From the NCBI GenBank assembly GCA_902800435.1, contig CADCEQ010000078.1, forward strand, positions 1-6,026: a DNA stretch of 6,026 bases. The letters are read 5' to 3'. The translations under genes and the position numbers were made by a program. The stretch is from an uncultured Prevotellaceae bacterium. GTDB lineage: Bacteria > Bacteroidota > Bacteroidia > Bacteroidales > Bacteroidaceae. This document shows positions 1 through 6,026 of this stretch, in pieces (within the stretch, counting starts at the first letter, position 1; the number at the start of each line of letters is the position of its first letter). The notes beneath the pieces were generated by a model, which was not told where the DNA came from, made no database searches, and saw only the letters and a list, made by a program, of their open reading frames with translations.

Positions 1-1083
1 CTGCAAGGAGTGATTGAGAAGCTTGACTACATCAGGGAGCTTGGCTTCACGGCCATCATGCTCTCGCCCATCTTCAAGTCGGCCAACTACCACGGGTATC
101 ACACCCTGAACTTCGAGGATGTGGATCCTCACTTCGGTACGTGGGACGACTACCGGCAGTTGCTTGACCAAGCCCACGAGAAGGGGCTGAAGATCATCTG
201 CGACTTCGTGCCCAACCACTGTTGGTACGAGGCGCCCATCTTCGCCGAGTCGCTGCTCAAGAACGGCGGCAAGCACCGCGACTGGTTCTTCTATCCTGAG
301 GGCGACGACAGCGACGCCTTCGTCTCGTTCTTGGGTTTCGGCGACCTGCCGAAGTTCAACCTGACGAACCCCGAGGTGGCCAGCTTCATGATCGACAAGG
401 CCGAGCGGCTCGCCCGCATGGGGGTGGATGCCTTCCGCATCGACCATGCCTTAGGACAGCCGCACCAGTTCCTGCAGCAGTTCCGCGACGCCATGCAGGC
501 CGTCGACGGCGACATCGTCGTGTTCGGCGAGGTATGGGCGTTCGGCATCGGGCCGCAACTGGCCGGCCAGCTCTACTTCAAGACCGACACCCGGTTGCAG
601 GAGTTCTTGGCGCAGGGCACCACGCCCACGTCTTCGCCGAGTGCTGGCAGCGCACAGCCCTTTAGCCAGGACAACCTGCAGGCCGACTACGTGGGCACGC
701 TCGACGGGGTGCTCGACTTCGCCTATCGCGACATTCTCCTCGAAGAGATCCATGCCGGCCGAGGCATCAAAGGCAACGACACCCTCCGCAGCAAGATCGA
801 CGACCACTTCGCCAAGTATCCTGACGACTTCAAGCTGGTGCTGTTCCTCGACAACCACGACACCGACCGCTTCCTCTTCGACTGCCACGACGACGTGAAC
901 CTGCTGCACGAGGCCGTCGATCTCACGATGTCACTACAGCGGCCCTTCTCTTTCCTCTACGGCACAGAGCAGCTGATGACCAACCGTCCCACCATCTTCA
1001 ACGCCGAGCCCTACGCCGACCTTCGTGTGCGCAACTGCATGGACTGGGCGGTGGCTCCGCAGATGAATCTGCATCATGAATGA
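1..1083 (+). CDS. GH13 alpha-amylase family glycosidase (neopullulanase-like), 5' end cut by window edge
   Basis: Hydrolase acting on alpha-1,4 (possibly also alpha-1,6) linkages of starch, glycogen or maltooligosaccharides. The frame is open to position 1, where the codons read LQG before the GTG at 10. That LQGVIEKLDYIRELGF stretch is normally internal to the GH13 barrel, so the true start lies upstream and GTG 10 is not the start. Numbering residues from GTG 10, all four GH13 signatures are intact: region I CDFVPNH (65-70), region II DAFRIDH with nucleophile Asp145, region III FGEVW with acid/base Glu174, and region IV DNHD with His283/Asp284. The HGYHT...VDPHFGT stretch (28-44) resembles the neopullulanase/cyclomaltodextrinase branch. 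Two oddities: a Ser/Thr/Pro/Ala-rich insert at about 201-220, and an end soon after the RNCMDW segment with almost no C-terminal beta domain. Cell location cannot be judged because the N-terminus is missing. The STAS gene follows after 22 bases. Family certain; exact specificity not. Confidence 0.93.
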   Translation: MQGVIEKLDYIRELGFTAIMLSPIFKSANYHGYHTLNFEDVDPHFGTWDDYRQLLDQAHEKGLKIICDFVPNHCWYEAPIFAESLLKNGGKHRDWFFYPEGDDSDAFVSFLGFGDLPKFNLTNPEVASFMIDKAERLARMGVDAFRIDHALGQPHQFLQQFRDAMQAVDGDIVVFGEVWAFGIGPQLAGQLYFKTDTRLQEFLAQGTTPTSSPSAGSAQPFSQDNLQADYVGTLDGVLDFAYRDILLEEIHAGRGIKGNDTLRSKIDDHFAKYPDDFKLVLFLDNHDTDRFLFDCHDDVNLLHEAVDLTMSLQRPFSFLYGTEQLMTNRPTIFNAEPYADLRVRNCMDWAVAPQMNLHHE

Positions 1084-1105
1084 ACCCTCATCGTAAGTCG
1101 ATAGC

Positions 1106-1373
1106 ATGAATACAGAAACCTACAAATTGGGTGAATCGCTGGACTCTTTCAACTACCAGCAAGTACAGAACGACATCCTCGCCATTCTCGAGAGCGACAG
1201 CAGCGTAGTGCTCGACATGACAGCCTGTCACTACGTCTCCAGTACCGGTCTGCGCGTACTGCTCTATTCCAAGAAGGTGGCAGCCACGAAAGGGCTGAGG
1301 ATATGTCTCTCGGGAATCAGCGATGAGGTGAAGGACATCATGGATGTCACAGGTTTCAGCAATTTCTTCGATT

Positions 1374-1381
<8 letters not shown>
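1106..1381 (+). CDS. STAS-domain protein, anti-sigma factor antagonist (RsbV/SpoIIAA-like)
   Basis: A 91-residue single-domain cytoplasmic protein spanning a complete STAS fold. Known relatives (RsbV, SpoIIAA, BtrV) switch partners: when unphosphorylated they bind a serine kinase/anti-sigma factor and release its target; a PP2C-type phosphatase resets them. Visible hallmarks are the beta-strand SVVLDMTAC (33-41) and the phosphoacceptor loop YVSSTGLRVLL (43-53). Ser46-Thr47-Gly48 aligns with the Ser-Thr-Gly of RsbV, so Ser46 is the likely phosphorylation site; the acidic residue usual just before it is Ser45 here. The C-terminal part (VKDIMDVTGFSNFFDY) is the usual amphipathic helix end. ATG 1106 is the only sensible start, and there is no clear Shine-Dalgarno, as is normal for Bacteroidota. 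Its last 8 bases overlap the preferred glgX start, implying translational coupling. The SpoIIE phosphatase two genes downstream is the obvious partner. Its actual binding target is unknown. Confidence 0.93.
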
Positions 1382-3521
<2,140 letters not shown>

Positions 3522-3526
3522 ACCCT

Positions 3527-5446
3527 ATGAAAAAGAGCAAGCTATCGCGCCGCATCACCTGGCGCGTCATCCTGACCATGTCGTTCTTCAACGTGCTCAT
3601 CGTCGGCGTCATCGTCGTGTTCGTCTTCCTGCTCTCCCTCGGCAGCGGCAGCACGCGCGGACAGTACGTCACCGACGGCATCGTCGGCAATGTCGAGACC
3701 ATGCTCCAATTGGCGAAGACCGTCACATTCAACAACCGCAAGGAGGTGGAGGCCAATATGGACAGCCCCGGGCACGTCTTCGAGGCACTGGAGCAGATCC
3801 TCACGGTCAACAAGCGCCTGGCAGGCTGCTTCGTCGCCTTCGAGCCCGACTACTTCAAGGGTCAGGGCCGATGGTTCGAGGCCTACGCCTACCACGCCGA
3901 CAGCACCCACGTCGAGAGCCGGCAGATAGGCTCCCCGCAGCACGACTATTTCCGTGGCGCGTGGTATCGGCAGGGACTCTCCTTGGAGCGCGGCGACGAC
4001 GGCTACCTGTCAGACCTGTACTACGACGACACCGTCTCGAGCGGCATGTTCTGCAGTTATGTCATTCCCGTCTTCGACCGTCAGGGCTGCAAGGTCGGCG
4101 TCTATGGCGTCGACCTGGATTGCGCCATGCTCCAAGCGGCCATCGACGAGACGAAGCGCAACGTGAGGAAGGAATTCATGGTCGACACACAGAGCAACTT
4201 CGCTGCCGACGACGAGATCTATTTCTCCATACAGATCCTCGACAGCAAGGGAAACAGGATCACCGGCTCCGACTCCATCGACGTCAGTATGCTCAAGGGA
4301 GAGCAAAAGGGCGTGGACAGCGAACTCGACATGAAGGACCTGAAGGGAACACCTTATTACATTAACTCCAAACAGTTGGGCGCTACGGGCTGGACGCTGG
4401 TCGTGTTCCAGCATCGCGACCTGGTGTTTGCGTGGGGTGTGCTGCTGGCCCTCATCATCATCCTCTGCATGGCCGTCGGCAGCCTGGTCATCTTCTTCTT
4501 CACACGCAGGAGCATCCGCCGTGCCACCCGCCCGTTGGGCTTCCTCTCAGAGTCGACTCAGGAGGTGGCCAAGGGTAACTTCGACGCATCGCTGCCCACG
4601 TTCAACCACAACGACGAGGTGGCCCAGTTGCGCGACTCCTTCGGCATCATGCAGCAGTCGCTGAAACAGTATATGGAAGATCTCAAGGTGTCGACCACAG
4701 CGAAGGCGTCGATAGAGCGCGAATTGCACATTGCCCACAACATCCAGATGTCGATGCTGCCCAAGACGTTCCCTGCCTTCCCTCATCGCAAGGACATCGA
4801 GCTCGCTGCTGCGCTGGTGCCCGCCAAGGCCGTCGGCGGCGACCTCTACGACTTCTTCATCCGCGACGAGAAACTGTTCTTCTGCATCGGCGACGTGTCG
4901 GGCAAGGGCGTACCGGCCTCGCTGGTCATGGCCGTCAGCCGTACGCTCTTCCGCAATATCGCTGCCCACACCGCCGAGCCTAGCCATATCGTCGAGACGA
5001 TGAACGAGAACATCTGCGAGGGCAACGACAACTGCATGTTCGTCACACTGTTCGTGGGTGTGCTCGACCTCCAGACGGGCCATCTGAGCTATTGCAATGC
5101 TGGTCATGAAGCACCTTATGTCCAAGATAAACTGCTGGCCTGCGACGCCAACCTGCCCATTGGCGTCATGCCAAAGATGCCGTACACCAATCAGGAGACC
5201 GACCTGCCATTTGGAACGACCATCTTCTTCTATACCGACGGACTGACAGAGGCGGAGAATGCAAATCGCGAACTGTTTGGACGGGAGCGCGTCACAGAGA
5301 CTGTCACAGCCTTCAAAGGCTCACCCCAAGAGCTGATCGAGACGATGACCGCTGCTGTCCATCAGTATGTTGGCGATCATGAGCAAAGCGATGACCTTAC
5401 CATGCTCGCTTTCAGACTGGTAACCAATCCAAACTCCCTAAGTTAG
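3527..5446 (+). CDS. Membrane dCache-HAMP-SpoIIE (PP2C) serine phosphatase
   Basis: A 639-residue sensor phosphatase in the inner membrane, expected to dephosphorylate a Ser/Thr-phosphorylated STAS protein. Order of parts: basic N-terminus; TM1 about 14-38; extracytoplasmic dCache-like sensor about 40-298, with the typical strands WYRQGL (146-151), SDLYYDD (162-168), YVIPVFDRQGCKVGVYGVDL (178-197) and a second lobe; TM2 about 299-325; HAMP about 326-385 (Pro336, Asp363-Glu364); a helical linker ERELHIAHNIQMSMLP (397-412); and the SpoIIE/RsbU-type PP2C domain about 420-632. Catalytic metal-site motifs are complete: GGDLYD (Asp439), GDVSGKG (Asp456), NAGH (524-527), YTDGLTEAEN (Asp571) and SDDLTM (Asp622). 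ATG 3527 is chosen because it begins a clean membrane anchor 5 bases after the glgX stop; the open frame extends upstream only as a shadow of glgX. The last few residues (TNPNSLS) lie outside the domain and are partly encoded in a hairpin sequence. The STAS protein two genes upstream is the likely substrate. The sensed ligand is unknown. Confidence 0.95.
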   Translation: MKKSKLSRRITWRVILTMSFFNVLIVGVIVVFVFLLSLGSGSTRGQYVTDGIVGNVETMLQLAKTVTFNNRKEVEANMDSPGHVFEALEQILTVNKRLAGCFVAFEPDYFKGQGRWFEAYAYHADSTHVESRQIGSPQHDYFRGAWYRQGLSLERGDDGYLSDLYYDDTVSSGMFCSYVIPVFDRQGCKVGVYGVDLDCAMLQAAIDETKRNVRKEFMVDTQSNFAADDEIYFSIQILDSKGNRITGSDSIDVSMLKGEQKGVDSELDMKDLKGTPYYINSKQLGATGWTLVVFQHRDLVFAWGVLLALIIILCMAVGSLVIFFFTRRSIRRATRPLGFLSESTQEVAKGNFDASLPTFNHNDEVAQLRDSFGIMQQSLKQYMEDLKVSTTAKASIERELHIAHNIQMSMLPKTFPAFPHRKDIELAAALVPAKAVGGDLYDFFIRDEKLFFCIGDVSGKGVPASLVMAVSRTLFRNIAAHTAEPSHIVETMNENICEGNDNCMFVTLFVGVLDLQTGHLSYCNAGHEAPYVQDKLLACDANLPIGVMPKMPYTNQETDLPFGTTIFFYTDGLTEAENANRELFGRERVTETVTAFKGSPQELIETMTAAVHQYVGDHEQSDDLTMLAFRLVTNPNSLS

Positions 5447-5469
5447 GGGCATACCCCCCTAAACTTAGG
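5437..5469 (+). terminator. Hairpin overlapping the phosphatase stop codon, possible operon terminator
   Basis: CCTAAGTTAGGGG (5437-5449) can pair with CCCCTAAACTTAGG (5456-5469) with one bulged A and a 6-base loop, giving a stem of about 13 bp that contains the TAG stop (5444-5446). Alternative pairings exist: a 5-bp stem inside 5436-5448, and a stem formed by C-run 5454-5459 with G-run 5471-5475. What follows is G-rich (5471-5482), not a T-run, so this is not a classical intrinsic terminator. Ending transcription here is an inference from its position after the last gene of the cluster. Confidence 0.45.
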
Positions 5470-5553
5470 TGGGGGTAGGGGGCCGAGCAAGCATTGCTGT
5501 CACAAGGTATTTTGCAATGTCGAGATGGCAAAAAGGGCACTTTTAGGCAGTTT

Positions 5554-5584
5554 TGTAACAATGTAACAGTGTTACAATGTTACA
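5554..5584. repeat. 31-base palindrome of four TGTAACA/TGTTACA heptamers (copy 1)
   Basis: TGTAACA occurs at 5554 and 5562 and its reverse complement TGTTACA at 5570 and 5578, each separated by exactly one base (A, G, A). The result is a period-8 array with dyad symmetry about the central G at 5569; the only arm mismatch is the A/A spacer pair. Two further TGTTACA copies sit at 5614-5620 and 5625-5631, starting 11 bases apart. It could be a protein-binding operator, a transposon end or a REP-like unit; the sequence alone does not decide. Confidence 0.85.
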
Positions 5585-5613
5585 TTCAAAATTGAGTGAA
5601 ATTTTTACAAAAC

Positions 5614-5631
5614 TGTTACAAAGGTGTTACA
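5614..5631. repeat. Two extra TGTTACA heptamers, 11-base period
   Basis: TGTTACA lies at 5614-5620 and again at 5625-5631. Both carry the orientation of the right half of the nearby 31-base palindrome. Starts 11 bases apart would place them on about the same face of the helix, which fits repeated protein binding. On the other side of the region a single extra TGTAACA (5876-5882) precedes copy 2, in the opposite orientation. Confidence 0.6.
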
Positions 5632-5707
5632 AATTCAGTCAAAACGAGGTGAATGATGGAATGAAATTATTTTACAATCAGACATCACGTATGCTTTCTT
5701 GAAGAAA

Positions 5708-5738
5708 ACAGCCACCTTTTAGGGAGAAAGGTGGCTGT
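5708..5738 (-). terminator. Perfect 12-bp hairpin, reads as intrinsic terminator for leftward transcription
   Basis: ACAGCCACCTTT (5708-5719) is perfectly complementary to AAAGGTGGCTGT (5727-5738), with a 7-base loop. Read on the minus strand, the stem is followed at once by TTTCTTC, a short U-rich tail, which fits a rho-independent terminator for a gene transcribed from the right. On the plus strand it is followed by AAAGTCGG, so it is not a good rightward terminator. No minus-strand gene is visible within the window, so any gene it serves would lie beyond position 6026. It might instead be a structural part of the repeat element. Confidence 0.6.
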
Positions 5739-5774
5739 AAAGTCGGAGTTTCATGCCTGTAAAGTCGGAGTTTC
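5735..5774. repeat. Tandem pair of an 18-base direct repeat
   Basis: CTGTAAAGTCGGAGTTTC occurs at 5735-5752 and, identical in every base, at 5757-5774, separated by ATGC (period 22). The first copy overlaps the right arm of the adjacent 12-bp hairpin by four bases. Two perfect copies in so short a distance are well above chance. No gene reads through them. A protein-binding site or a piece of a dispersed repeat are the plausible readings. Confidence 0.9.
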
Positions 5775-5891
5775 CTTAGCCCTAAAATTGCAAAATATAA
5801 AGCATTGATAATCAGATGCATACTGCAAATGTCCTATCAATCCATAAATTACGAAATATGTTTACATCTTTGATATGTAACACTTTGGGAA

Positions 5892-5922
5892 TGTAACATT
5901 GTAACACTGTTACACTGTTACA
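5892..5922. repeat. 31-base palindrome of four TGTAACA/TGTTACA heptamers (copy 2, inverted)
   Basis: Same build as copy 1: TGTAACA at 5892 and 5900, TGTTACA at 5908 and 5916, single-base spacers T, C, C. Compared with the reverse complement of copy 1 it differs at one base of 31; compared directly it differs at three. The match to the reverse complement also extends three bases inward (TTC next to copy 1, GAA next to copy 2). The two copies are therefore best described as inverted repeats bounding 5585-5891. An extra TGTAACA lies just inside at 5876-5882. Confidence 0.85.
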
Positions 5923-5932
5923 TTTCCTTGTC

Positions 5933-6026
5933 TTTTCCTGATTTCGGTTGACAGTTTTTTGCTTATTTCCTGATGTGGTTGACAGTCGTTTTACTGGAAA
6001 AGTTGACAGTCTTCCTGACATCGTTG
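5933..6026. repeat. Degenerate direct repeat series around GTTGACAGT, continuing past the window edge
   Basis: GTTGACAGT occurs at 5947-5955, 5978-5986 and 6002-6010, and the window ends in CGTTG, which may begin a fourth copy. The first two are embedded in a longer repeat: TTTCCTGAT, then two to four variable bases, then GGTTGACAGT (5934-5955 and 5966-5986). TTCCTGACATCGTTG at the right edge (6012-6026) looks like a third copy of that longer unit. Start distances of 31 and 24 bases are uneven, so this is not a CRISPR array. Function unknown. Confidence 0.75.

Larger units (their letters stand above)
5447..6026. other. AT-rich, repeat-dense intergenic region without a convincing gene
   Basis: These 580 bases are visibly more AT-rich than the coding part and hold no open frame with recognisable protein features on either strand. 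The longest frame, 5812-6021 on the minus strand, runs through palindromes and repeats and reads as low-complexity sequence. I see no match to the Bacteroidota promoter -7 consensus TAnnTTTG with correct spacing on either strand, and no tRNA-like cloverleaf. The content is the stop-codon hairpin, two heptamer palindromes, a strong hairpin, an 18-base direct repeat pair and a GTTGACAGT series, listed separately. A short AGCAA/TTGCT dyad (5486-5498) and an AAAAG/CTTTT dyad (5531-5544) are also present and may be chance. Confidence 0.8.

Noticed and set aside
10..12. GTG 10 as the start of the amylase gene
   Set aside because: The preceding codons and the following sequence form an internal GH13 barrel motif, so the gene clearly begins upstream of the window.
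5947..6010. TTGACA motifs as sigma-70 -35 promoter boxes
   Set aside because: Bacteroidota use a different promoter consensus, no matching -10/-7 element is spaced correctly, and the motif occurs as part of a longer direct repeat.
5812..6021. 69-codon minus-strand open frame
   Set aside because: It reads through a palindrome and the GTTGACAGT repeats, has no recognisable domain and sits in AT-rich repeat DNA. It is most likely not a gene.
5735..6026. CRISPR array
   Set aside because: The repeats are short (9 or 18 bases), spacers are 4 bases or uneven, different repeat types are mixed, and no cas gene is visible.

Overview
The window looks like chromosomal DNA of a GC-rich member of the Bacteroidales, most likely Prevotella-like. 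This is an inference from three things: the protein types present, tightly packed genes without clear Shine-Dalgarno sequences, and a sharp drop from G/C-ending codons in the genes to an AT-rich intergenic stretch. No rRNA or marker gene is present to settle the taxon.

Positions 1-5446 are one tight co-directional (+) gene cluster, almost certainly an operon that starts upstream of the window. In order it holds: the 3' portion of a GH13 alpha-amylase/neopullulanase-like enzyme (1-1083); a small STAS-domain protein of the anti-sigma-factor-antagonist type (1106-1381); a GlgX-type glycogen/alpha-glucan debranching enzyme (1374-3521), which overlaps the STAS gene; and a membrane-anchored dCache-HAMP-SpoIIE/PP2C serine phosphatase (3527-5446) only 5 bases further on. 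Two alpha-1,4/1,6-glucan-degrading enzymes are therefore interleaved with two halves of a partner-switching signalling circuit, the phosphatase and its probable STAS substrate. The matching RsbW/SpoIIAB-type kinase is not visible. The simplest model is that an extracytoplasmic signal controls the phosphatase, which dephosphorylates the STAS protein, and that this output is tied to storage or dietary alpha-glucan breakdown.

Positions 5447-6026 (580 bases) contain no convincing gene but are rich in structured repeats. There is a hairpin overlapping the phosphatase stop codon. Two 31-base four-heptamer palindromes built from TGTAACA/TGTTACA lie about 340 bases apart and are inverted relative to each other. 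Between them are a perfect 12-bp hairpin that reads as a leftward intrinsic terminator and a tandem pair of an 18-base repeat. A GTTGACAGT repeat series runs off the right edge. Together these suggest a mobile or repetitive intergenic element, or a dense protein-binding region. It is the least explained part of the window.
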